Positions 1 through 5,507 of a DNA stretch of 7,493 nt are shown piece after piece. Location of the stretch: positions 1 through 7,493 of the forward strand of contig JANTGQ010000059.1 in assembly GCA_024762845.1 (NCBI GenBank). The letters are read 5' to 3'. Numbering within the stretch: position 1 is the first letter of the stretch; every line of letters starts with the position of its first letter. The DNA comes from Nitratifractor sp. (GTDB taxonomy: Bacteria > Campylobacterota > Campylobacteria > Campylobacterales > Sulfurovaceae). A program made the translations under genes and the position numbers. Under the pieces are notes generated by a model. It saw only the letters and a list, made by a program, of their open reading frames with translations, made no database searches and had not been told where the DNA came from.

Positions 1-449
1 CATATTATGGTATGGAAGATACACTTGGTTATGATTTGATTTTACGTTACAAATTAAGAGCGGGTTATATGGAAGATAAAGGTTTGGCTCCAAGAGCAGA
101 GAGACTATTCCTTGGTGGCTCTAGCTGGGGTGTAAGAGGGTTTACGCCAGCTTCAATCTCTCCATATAATGCGAATGGAGATAGAGTAGGTGGATTCAGA
201 TCAATGGTTAACACTGTTGAAGCAAGTATCCCCGTATCGTTTGTACCAAATATGCGTTTAACAGCATTTGCTGATTACGGTATGATTGGTACAAACTCAT
301 TAAGTGAAATATCGAGAGCTTCAGTTGGTGCACAAGTTGAGTGGAAATCTCCATTTGGACCTGTAAATCTAATATTTGCTAAACCTTTAAATACAAAAGA
401 GGGTGATAGAACCTCTAAGTTTGAGTTTACTATTGGTAGTAAGTTCTAG
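1..449 (+). CDS. bamA: Outer-membrane protein assembly factor BamA, C-terminal part (5' end outside window)
   Basis: This is the end of the Omp85 beta-barrel that folds and inserts proteins into the outer membrane. The frame is open from the first base (codons begin at base 3), so the gene starts upstream; about 148 residues are visible. Seen directly: the LGG-SSWGVRGF segment, which carries the conserved (V/I)RGF motif of the Omp85 barrel loop L6; the ISPY and VGGF segments that follow it in BamA; the WKSPFGPV strand; the late PLN..EGDRT segment; and the terminal FEFTIGSKF, ending in the aromatic residue used as the barrel-recognition signal. The order RGF, SPFGP, GDRT, terminal F fits BamA better than TamA, though TamA or a second Omp85 paralogue is not strictly excluded. 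The gene converges on ppx across a 492-bp gap. Confidence 0.92.
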   Translation, partial: YYGMEDTLGYDLILRYKLRAGYMEDKGLAPRAERLFLGGSSWGVRGFTPASISPYNANGDRVGGFRSMVNTVEASIPVSFVPNMRLTAFADYGMIGTNSLSEISRASVGAQVEWKSPFGPVNLIFAKPLNTKEGDRTSKFEFTIGSKF

Positions 450-472
450 AAGCATCTAATAAACCTTTACTG

Positions 473-514
473 TATGCAGTAACTCTTTAAACTAGGATTA
501 AAAGTTACTGCATA
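473..514. repeat. Strong hairpin-forming inverted repeat just after bamA
   Basis: Arms TATGCAGTAACT (473-484) and AGTTACTGCATA (503-514) are exact reverse complements. After a single bulged C at 485 the stem continues with TTTAA (486-490) against TTAAA (498-502), leaving the 7-base loop ACTAGGA. This gives 17 base pairs with one bulge, starting 24 bases after the bamA stop. Neither side is followed by a T tract, so it is not a textbook intrinsic terminator, but it may still end or protect the bamA transcript 3' end. TTACTG at 467-472 can pair instead with CAGTAA at 477-482, so a competing smaller hairpin is possible. Confidence 0.75.
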
Positions 515-576
515 AAACTCCTTGTTCCATATTCGACTTCTTGCAATACTCTATTAATGAGTATATTCTATCTTTC

Positions 577-903
577 ATTGAATATATTAGTTACTTAAGC
601 CAAGCTATGACATTTACCTGGATAAATAGCATAAATTCTATTATCCCAGATTTCGCATTAGAATTGCTTGAAATCTACCAAACGCTTGTGCTGTAGGTAT
701 TTGCGGAAAACTGTGCAAGAGTGGATTCCCAAGGCTCTAAGGTACACCTGTAGGAGCATCGATAGTTTCTCCGTAAGTGCTTACAGTGCAATGGTTTATG
801 TAGAGTTCTGTAATCCCTAATGCATAATCCGGGATTATATGTATGAAAGTTAATAGAAGAAGCATTAGTCTTAGCTAATGCAAGGTTTATAGATATATTC
901 AAT
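577..903. repeat. Distant 11-bp inverted repeat enclosing the structured part of the gap
   Basis: ATTGAATATAT at 577-587 is the exact reverse complement of ATATATTCAAT at 893-903. The pair encloses 305 bases that contain further local hairpins. Ends pairing over such a distance are usual in compact structured RNAs and also in the termini of small mobile elements. No flanking target duplication was seen, and the arms are AT-only apart from one C/G, so chance pairing is possible. Confidence 0.4.
852..881 (-). terminator. Candidate intrinsic terminator of the ferredoxin-ppx transcript
   Basis: Read on the minus strand, GCATTAG (881-875), a 6-base loop and CTAATGC (868-862) form a 7-bp hairpin about 60 bases past the ppx stop codon, followed by a T-rich stretch TTCTTCT. 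The stem is short with moderate GC, so termination efficiency is uncertain. On the plus strand the hairpin is followed by a purine-rich stretch, so it would act only in the ppx direction. Confidence 0.4.
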
Positions 904-941
904 ATGACTGTTTACAAATATGCTTTAATAAGGATTTGCTA

Positions 942-2423
942 TCAGTATCTATTGGCTACTCTAATTACTATATCTTCAGGTAGTTCTAGATTTTTTAAAT
1001 CCTGTTCAAAGAGATAGAGGGGGGAGTTGCTCTTGATTGTTAATACTTTATCCTCAAAATGAAAGCTATACCTGTTTTTTAGGGAGTAGCTTGAGAGTCT
1101 ATTGCTAAGAGTGTAGATAAAGGCTAACCATCGGAGTACTTTTTTCCCAGGAAGAATTTTTTGGTGCTCTTTTTGTAGTGTTTTATAGAGCAGTTTCTCC
1201 CCAGTGGAGCGTAAAATTGCAGCAATAAGCAGCATCTCTTGATGAGTATATTGCCAGTTTAGCTCCTGCATGGCAATATAGTAGGTATGTTTATGCTCAT
1301 CATAGATGGTCAAGGTTTTACCACAATCACTAATTTTTACTGCATCTTTAAGAAGTTTTAAGTACTCTTCCCGATTCTTTAGCTCTCCTTTGAGTGTATT
1401 AAAGAGGGTTCTCATAATTGCTATTCGTGGAGCTTTTGGCTGCTGTATCATATCTAATCTGTCAATAATACTTACAACACTTGGGTTTAAATCTTTTGGA
1501 AAGAGTCCGCCGACACCACGAAGCATATCGTGTAAAAAAACTCCTTCGCGAACACCTACTCCACTTGTAAGTACACTTTGGATACCAAGCTTTTTTAGGA
1601 GCATTGTAAAGATGAGCAAACCTTCACGAATAGTATCGTAGCGCCCCGGTTTAATCCAAAGAGTATTGAGCTCCTTGCTATCTTTGGCATCTATGATAGA
1701 AGCAATATGCTCAGCGTAATCAGAGTATTGGTAATTAAAAGCATGTATCTTGCTATAACTGTAGTTTGAGTGCATAATTATCGACTTTGCAACTGCTCTA
1801 AGAACTCCTCCGATTGCAATTACTTCGGTAGCTTGTTGAAACTTTTCGGGTATATCTTCTAGTAGGGAGTTTATATACTCTTTTGTCTTCGAGAGCGGCT
1901 TTTGCTTATCAAAGAAGAGCTCTTTGATAGTTATTGTACCTATTTTTATAGAGAGTGTATCAATAACTTTATTATCTTCAATAAGAGCTATATCTGTTGA
2001 GCCACCACCAATATCAACTGTTATTGCCGTGCTCTTTAAAGGAAGCAGATTAGTAGCAGCTACAGCACCAAAAAAAGCCTCTTTATTACCATCTATTACT
2101 TTAATCTTTAAGCCAAGCTCTTTTCTGACTCTCTGTATAAAAGTATCTCTATTGGGAGCATTGCGAACAGCTGCTGTTGCAACAATAATAGTTTTTCTTG
2201 CTTTATAGTCTGAAATAATTGATTTGAAAGTATGTAGAGCCTCTATAGTTCTTTCTATAGCATTCTCTTGAAGGATTCCATTGTTATCAAAACTACCCTC
2301 TGATATTCGAACAGCAGCTTTTTTTTGAGCAATAAGATGAAAGCCAAAACGGCTTGTTCTATGGTAAATAACCACTCTTGCAGAGTTGGAGCCAATATCT
2401 ATAATGGCTACTCGTTTAGGCAT
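942..2423 (-). CDS. ppx: Ppx/GppA family exopolyphosphatase / pppGpp phosphatase
   Basis: Cytoplasmic ASKHA-fold phosphatase expected to remove terminal phosphate from polyphosphate and/or convert pppGpp to ppGpp; the Campylobacter relatives are reported to act on both. 493 residues. Seen directly: phosphate-1 loop DIGSNSARVVIY (9-20); ATAAVRNAPNRD (82-93), the Ppx/GppA hallmark; NKEA (113-116) with the family's catalytic Glu at 115; phosphate-2 loop VDIGGGSTD (136-144); adenosine-type loop AIGGVLRA (203-210); GVREGVFL (290-297). A helical C-terminal domain (about 310-493) matches the position of the HD-like domain of long Ppx proteins, but where AxLHDxG is usual it reads AAILRSTGEK (401-410), lacking the His-Asp pair. 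Start is the ATG at 2423; its Shine-Dalgarno (GAGG) lies in the last codons of the ferredoxin gene, 6 bp upstream, implying coupled translation. Ppx and GppA activities cannot be separated by sequence. Confidence 0.93.
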   Translation of the reverse strand: MPKRVAIIDIGSNSARVVIYHRTSRFGFHLIAQKKAAVRISEGSFDNNGILQENAIERTIEALHTFKSIISDYKARKTIIVATAAVRNAPNRDTFIQRVRKELGLKIKVIDGNKEAFFGAVAATNLLPLKSTAITVDIGGGSTDIALIEDNKVIDTLSIKIGTITIKELFFDKQKPLSKTKEYINSLLEDIPEKFQQATEVIAIGGVLRAVAKSIIMHSNYSYSKIHAFNYQYSDYAEHIASIIDAKDSKELNTLWIKPGRYDTIREGLLIFTMLLKKLGIQSVLTSGVGVREGVFLHDMLRGVGGLFPKDLNPSVVSIIDRLDMIQQPKAPRIAIMRTLFNTLKGELKNREEYLKLLKDAVKISDCGKTLTIYDEHKHTYYIAMQELNWQYTHQEMLLIAAILRSTGEKLLYKTLQKEHQKILPGKKVLRWLAFIYTLSNRLSSYSLKNRYSFHFEDKVLTIKSNSPLYLFEQDLKNLELPEDIVIRVANRY

Positions 2424-2429
2424 ATCTAT

Positions 2430-2681
2430 TTACGCCTCAGTCTCTATCTGCTTCAACTTATACTTTAACTCTTCGACACTTTCGATATTATCTGGATCTG
2501 TTGTAATACAGTCAACTGGACAGACAGAGATACATTGTGGTTCATCAAAAAAACCTACACACTCTGTACATTTATCACCGTCGATTATATATATTGGATC
2601 ATTCTCTTCTATTGACTCAGTTGGACACTCTTCTCTACAAGCATCGCAAGCTATGCACTCATCAGTTATCATTAATGCCAT
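2430..2681 (-). CDS. fdxB: 2[4Fe-4S] ferredoxin, Alvin/YfhL type
   Basis: Small cytoplasmic electron carrier, 83 residues. Cluster I ligands are in CIACDAC...C (C9, C12, C15, with C19 serving the other cluster). The second motif is C38-x2-C41-x8-C50-x3-C54 followed by PVDC (C58). The 8-residue insert between C41 and C50, the extra Cys58 and the charged C-terminal helix (about 66-83) are marks of the Allochromatium/YfhL class, which has very low and unequal cluster potentials. The ATG at 2681 has AAAGG 8 bases upstream. The gene is immediately followed by ppx and preceded, after 102 bp, by the sensor kinase. The same ferredoxin-ppx pair sits next to the cosR regulator in C. jejuni as I recall it (fdxB). 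Its redox partner is not apparent here. Confidence 0.93.
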   Translation of the reverse strand: MALMITDECIACDACREECPTESIEENDPIYIIDGDKCTECVGFFDEPQCISVCPVDCITTDPDNIESVEELKYKLKQIETEA

Positions 2682-2714
2682 GGTAGCTACCTTTATATTT
2701 TATTTGTACTCTGT

Positions 2715-2749
2715 TTTATAGCTTAATTACTCTTAAATAAAACTTTAAA
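2715..2749 (-). promoter_or_regulatory. Promoter of ferredoxin-ppx with three helically phased TTTAAG-like repeats
   Basis: On the minus strand GCTATAAAAC contains a -10 box TATAAA (2720-2715), placing the start point near 2708 and giving a leader of about 26 bases. Directly upstream are TTAAAG (2748-2743), TTTAAG (2737-2732) and ATTAAG (2727-2722), whose final G residues are 11 and 10 bp apart. This places them on one face of the helix across the -35 region, where an activator would bind. Campylobacterota promoters commonly show periodic AT-rich upstream DNA, so part of this could be core promoter signal. Confidence 0.45.
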
Positions 2750-2783
2750 CATTTACTTATTTCTTAGAATTGCATACTGAGTC

Positions 2784-4076
2784 TTAGAGTTCAAGTGGGA
2801 GTAGAAGTGTTACAACAGCTCCACTTGTAACTTTTTTATTTTTAAAGAGTAACTTGGCACCAAGAGAGTCTACCGAGTTTTTTGCCAAAAAGAGACCAAG
2901 CCCTGTTCCTTTAGATGTTTTACTTCTCTTAAATGGGGCAAAGATATCTAAATCTTTTGGAAAGCCAGGTCCACAATCTTGTACACGTACAATAAAACAG
3001 CTTCTGTTGATAAAGCTCGACACCCTCACTGAGCTCTTAGGCGGAGTAAATGCCACGGCATTTTGGATGATATTTTGTAAGATGTGGCGTAAGAGCATTG
3101 GCTGAATAGAGACATTTAACCCTTTGGTAAAACTTTTATAGATTACCTGCTTGCTCGCTTCATGCGCAACTATATTGAATTCATCTACTATTTTTTGAAT
3201 GTAGTCAACAATATCAACTCTCTGTGCTTGCTCGAACTGTGCCCCCTCGGCTCTTCCAAATGCCAGAATCGATTCGACAATTGCATTTAAGTCATTAATA
3301 GATTGGATATTTTGTTCAATCGACTGCGTAAGTGTTTCAATACTCTTATCGCGTTTAATCAGGGTAACCTGTGCCTTTGTTTTCATAACTGCAAGAGGTG
3401 TCTTTAGTTCATGGGCAGCACCTATAAAGAGCTCTTTTTTATAGTAGATAAAACTCTCTATTTTTTTGATTAGCTGGTTGATAGAGTTGCCTAACGGTTT
3501 AAATTCGATAGGAATTGAGTTGAGCTCCAGTACAGCAAGCTGCTCTTCGTTCATTTTAGCTATTTTTTGACTAAAGAAATTTATCGGTTTAGTCAACATT
3601 TTCGAGAGAAAAAAAGCGTAAAATATAATTACTACCAAAGAGATAATATTAGAAAAAATCACCGCTTTATAGACAAGGTTTTCAAATTTAATATTTTTAC
3701 TGATATCTTTTTTTAAGAGTAGATAGAGTTGGCTTCTAAAGTTATATGCAAAGTAGCCCTGCAGGTAGTAGTGTCTCCTCTTTTTTACAATGCGAAATGC
3801 CTTAGGTTGGAACTTCATAAATGGTGCGTAAGTGATTGAGGTGTCGATATTGAGTGTATTTTTGAGTATCTCTCTCTGCTTTTTAAGACCCTCTTGCAGG
3901 TTGGGGTATTTGGTTAAAAGAAAATCTGCCTGCTTCTGCATTGTTTCAACAAGCTGCGTATTTGTATTGTTTCGAATATAGAAGTAGAGTGAAAAGGAGG
4001 TAATAAAAACAAGTGTTGCCATCGCAACAACAAGTTTTAAAAGAAAATTAACTCTTAAGCTTTGCCGGAAAAGCAA
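2784..4076 (-). CDS. Membrane sensor histidine kinase, partner of the upstream response regulator
   Basis: Autophosphorylating sensor in the inner membrane. 430 residues: basic N-terminus, TM1 about 11-33, periplasmic sensor about 35-135 with no recognised domain, TM2 about 137-158, HAMP-like linker about 159-212, dimerisation/phosphoacceptor domain with AAHELKTPLA (H222), then an ATPase domain with N box HILQNIIQNA (N335, N339), G1 box DCGPGFP (D367), F box around FAPFKRSK (379-386) and G2 box GTGLGL (390-395). All catalytic boxes are intact. The start is TTG at 4076: an in-frame stop lies 4-6 bases before it, GAGG is 9 bases upstream, and it puts a basic segment in front of TM1. It overlaps the regulator's end by 22 bp, so the two are almost certainly translated together. 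The ligand is unknown; the small sensor region suggests an envelope or small-molecule signal (inference). Confidence 0.93.
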   Translation of the reverse strand: MLFRQSLRVNFLLKLVVAMATLVFITSFSLYFYIRNNTNTQLVETMQKQADFLLTKYPNLQEGLKKQREILKNTLNIDTSITYAPFMKFQPKAFRIVKKRRHYYLQGYFAYNFRSQLYLLLKKDISKNIKFENLVYKAVIFSNIISLVVIIFYAFFLSKMLTKPINFFSQKIAKMNEEQLAVLELNSIPIEFKPLGNSINQLIKKIESFIYYKKELFIGAAHELKTPLAVMKTKAQVTLIKRDKSIETLTQSIEQNIQSINDLNAIVESILAFGRAEGAQFEQAQRVDIVDYIQKIVDEFNIVAHEASKQVIYKSFTKGLNVSIQPMLLRHILQNIIQNAVAFTPPKSSVRVSSFINRSCFIVRVQDCGPGFPKDLDIFAPFKRSKTSKGTGLGLFLAKNSVDSLGAKLLFKNKKVTSGAVVTLLLPLEL

Positions 4077-4726
4077 AATCTATAGCCTCTGCGTCGCACT
4101 GTTTCTACTGTTGTAATCTCTAGGGGTTTGTCTAGTTTCTGGCGAATTTGGTTAATAGCCACTTCGATAACATTTGGTGTTACAAGTTCTGGTTCTTCCC
4201 ATATGGCATCTAGAAGTTGCTCTTTAGAAACTATCTGGTCATTTCGCATTGCCAGGTGGGTAAGTACTTCAAACGGTTTTCCTTTAAGCTCAACGCTTTC
4301 ACCCTGATAGATAATTTTCTCCTCTTCGGGATTAATTATAAGTTCGCCGATTTCAATTATATTACTACCGCCAAATCGAAGTTTTGCTTCAATACGCATA
4401 AGAAGTACTTCGAAATCAAAAGGTTTTTTAATATAATCATCAGCTCCAATTTTTAAAGCAGCTATTTCGCTCTCTTTGTCGTCTCGTGCAGAGAGTACTA
4501 TAATGGCTGTTTTATGGCTTTTTGCTTTGATCTCTGGGATAATGTCGATTCCGTTACCATCTGGAAGCATCCAATCAAGTAGTACCAAATCATAGTTTCG
4601 AATATCTATCATATAGCGACCATCACTAATATTTTCGGCTATATCACTTTGATATCCGAACTCTTTTAGTCCGTCGCTAAGGGTTTGATTTAGTGTTACT
4701 TCATCTTCAATGATTAAAATTCTCAT
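4055..4726 (-). CDS. hsrA: OmpR/PhoB-type response regulator of the HsrA/CosR family, with intact phosphorylation site
   Basis: Two-component transcription regulator, 223 residues. Receiver (1-118): acidic pair D8/E9, phosphoacceptor D51 in LVLLDWMLPDG, switch Ser79, Lys101 in the KKPF motif. Winged-helix domain (about 124-220): GKPFEVLTHLA, DQIVSKEQLLDAIWEEPE, TPNVIEVAINQIRQK and ETVRRRGYRFCF, essentially the DNA-binding signature I remember for H. pylori HsrA (HP1043) and C. jejuni CosR (Cj0355c). The only cysteine, C218, is at the position reported as redox-sensitive in CosR. Unlike those orphan regulators, which lack a phosphorylatable Asp, this one has the full site and a kinase next to it. 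Start: an ATG at 4732 would add Met-Arg, but the GGGG ribosome site is only 2 bases from it and 8 bases from the ATG at 4726, and relatives begin MRIL, so 4726 is preferred. Expected targets are oxidative-stress, respiration and metabolic genes, by analogy. Confidence 0.93.
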   Translation of the reverse strand: MRILIIEDEVTLNQTLSDGLKEFGYQSDIAENISDGRYMIDIRNYDLVLLDWMLPDGNGIDIIPEIKAKSHKTAIIVLSARDDKESEIAALKIGADDYIKKPFDFEVLLMRIEAKLRFGGSNIIEIGELIINPEEEKIIYQGESVELKGKPFEVLTHLAMRNDQIVSKEQLLDAIWEEPELVTPNVIEVAINQIRQKLDKPLEITTVETVRRRGYRFCFSGKA

Positions 4727-4734
4727 GCGCATTA

Positions 4735-4738
4735 CCCC
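4735..4738 (-). promoter_or_regulatory. Ribosome binding site that decides the regulator start
   Basis: On the minus strand GGGG is followed by TA and then ATGCGCATG. The spacer is 2 bases to the first ATG (4732) but 8 bases to the second (4726), which is the normal distance, so the second ATG is the likely start. Confidence 0.55.
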
Positions 4739-4742
4739 ATAA

Positions 4743-4764
4743 ATTAAAATTTTCTTAAATTATA
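4743..4764 (-). promoter_or_regulatory. Promoter of the regulator-kinase operon with tandem TTTAAG-type site over the start point
   Basis: On the minus strand GGTATAAT gives a perfect -10 box (4764-4759) and a start point near 4752, about 26 bases before the regulator ATG. Overlapping its end is TTTAAG (4759-4754), then 5 bases, then TTTAAT (4748-4743): two near-identical hexamers 11 bp apart, one helical turn. A protein bound here would cover the -10/+1 region and repress, consistent with autorepression by the regulator encoded downstream. No clear -35 box. The promoter is well supported; the operator assignment is inference. Confidence 0.5.
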
Positions 4765-4857
4765 CCATAAATATAGGGTTTTACTACCTTTTTTTGACGA
4801 AGTATATTTTTATACGATAATTTGTATATATTTTTATCACTACTTTTGAAATATTGC

Positions 4858-4863
4858 TATAAT
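4858..4863 (+). promoter_or_regulatory. -10 box of the L,D-transpeptidase gene
   Basis: TGCTATAATAG holds a perfect TATAAT preceded by TG-C (extended -10 like). The start point would be near 4870, giving a 26-base leader to the ATG at 4896. Upstream DNA has T runs at intervals (around 4807, 4831 and 4844) and no obvious -35 hexamer, as usual for Campylobacterota sigma-70 promoters. Confidence 0.6.
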
Positions 4864-4895
4864 AGAAGAGATAAAAAAATGAAATGGATCAAAAT

Positions 4896-5507
4896 ATGAA
4901 AAAATTATATATACTATTAATTTTACTGTTTACAACAGCTTCACTCAATGCCGCTAAGAGTATATCGATTGACCTCTCTAAACAAAGGCTCTATGCAAAA
5001 GAGAATGGGCGTGTGGTATTTAGTGGTTCTATCTCTTCTGGAAACAGTAGTCATAATACCCCTACAGGCAGATTTAGAATTCTTGAAAAAGATAGGTTTC
5101 ATCTCTCAACAAAGTATCCAGAGCCTCATGGTGGTGCAAAGATGTACTATATGCACCGTTTGACAAATCGAGGGATTGCAATACATGCAGGGTATCTCCC
5201 TGGTTATCCAGCTTCACATGGGTGTATACGTGTCTCTACTTCTACTGCGAAAAAGCTATGGAGATGGAGTCATACAGGTATTAAAGTAAACGTTTACGGG
5301 CATGCATCTAACTTTAGGTATGTCAAAAAGAGAGCCAAAAAGAGGCATCTTGCTAAAAAAAGCAAGTTAAAAAAGAGAAAGCACTATGCAAAAAAACGAT
5401 ACAACAAAAGAAAACATATAGCTAAAAAAGCGAAAAAAAGATATAGGCGTTACACTAAAAATAGACGAGATGCATATGAAGTTGTAGAGATCTACGACAG
5501 CTGGTAG
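4896..5507 (+). CDS. Secreted L,D-transpeptidase (YkuD fold) with strongly basic C-terminal tail
   Basis: Predicted periplasmic peptidoglycan enzyme that forms 3-3 cross-links, attaches a lipoprotein or trims stem peptides through an acyl-Cys intermediate. 203 residues counted from 4896. Signal peptide about 1-19 (MKKLYILL..., cleavage near SLNA). YkuD domain about 22-135: TPTGRF (55-60), AIHAG with H97, and SHGCIRVS with catalytic C110, H108, R112. Residues 144-191 are an unusual tail: 29 of 48 are Lys/Arg, plus His and Tyr, with no acidic residue, in AKK/KKR-like repeats; the last residues (YEVVEIYDSW) are acidic/aromatic. ATG 4896 is preferred because it gives a clean signal peptide and GGA 7 bases upstream; ATG 4884 in frame would add MDQN with no good ribosome site. 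The 3' end overlaps that of folB by 16 bp. Whether it is an Erf/Ybi-type transpeptidase or a carboxypeptidase is not decidable. Confidence 0.88.
   Translation: MKKLYILLILLFTTASLNAAKSISIDLSKQRLYAKENGRVVFSGSISSGNSSHNTPTGRFRILEKDRFHLSTKYPEPHGGAKMYYMHRLTNRGIAIHAGYLPGYPASHGCIRVSTSTAKKLWRWSHTGIKVNVYGHASNFRYVKKRAKKRHLAKKSKLKKRKHYAKKRYNKRKHIAKKAKKRYRRYTKNRRDAYEVVEIYDSW

Larger units (their letters stand above)
450..941. other. Long convergent intergenic region with multiple inverted repeats, no credible gene
   Basis: A 492-bp gap between the 3' ends of bamA and ppx. No frame encodes a recognisable protein and all are broken often. Inverted repeats seen: 473-490/498-514, 577-587/893-903, 618-629/638-649, 743-752/782-790 with an inner GGAG/CTCC stem, 809-817/831-839, and 862-868/875-881. 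The core at about 690-800 has a G+C of roughly 47 percent by my hand count, clearly above the flanks. I found no landmark motifs of tmRNA, RNase P RNA, SRP RNA or tRNA on either strand. A structured small RNA, a decayed gene or a chance set of repeats are all possible. Confidence 0.6.

Noticed and set aside
675..902. 75-codon open frame on the minus strand in the bamA-ppx gap
   Set aside because: The translation is rich in Cys, His, Arg and Tyr with no domain, no good ribosome site and no hydrophobic or amphipathic pattern. It runs through the inverted repeats and looks like a chance frame.
577..903. Small insertion element or MITE bounded by the 11-bp inverted repeat
   Set aside because: The arms are almost pure AT, no direct target duplication flanks them and there is no second copy in the window, so mobility is not supported.
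450..941. tmRNA, RNase P RNA, SRP RNA or a tRNA in the gap
   Set aside because: I looked on both strands for the tRNA T-arm GTTCGAATC, the RNase P GGAAAGTCC core, the SRP GGAAGCA loop and the tmRNA ends and found none.
1306..1641. 111-codon plus-strand frame inside ppx
   Set aside because: Antisense to the conserved Ppx/GppA coding sequence, with low-complexity Ser/Phe/Ile-rich translation typical of a shadow frame.
1924..2208. 94-codon plus-strand frame inside ppx
   Set aside because: It lies opposite the DIGGGSTD and NAPNRD motif region, which is clearly coding on the other strand.
2386..2721. 111-codon plus-strand frame over the ferredoxin gene
   Set aside because: Antisense to all ferredoxin cysteine motifs; its Ser-rich sequence is the mirror of those codons.
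2750..2783. Terminator between the kinase and the ferredoxin gene
   Set aside because: No hairpin with a T tract is visible; transcription may continue from the regulator-kinase genes into ferredoxin-ppx alongside the internal promoter.
4217..4456. 79-codon plus-strand frame inside the response regulator
   Set aside because: Opposite a highly conserved DNA-binding domain; no ribosome site.
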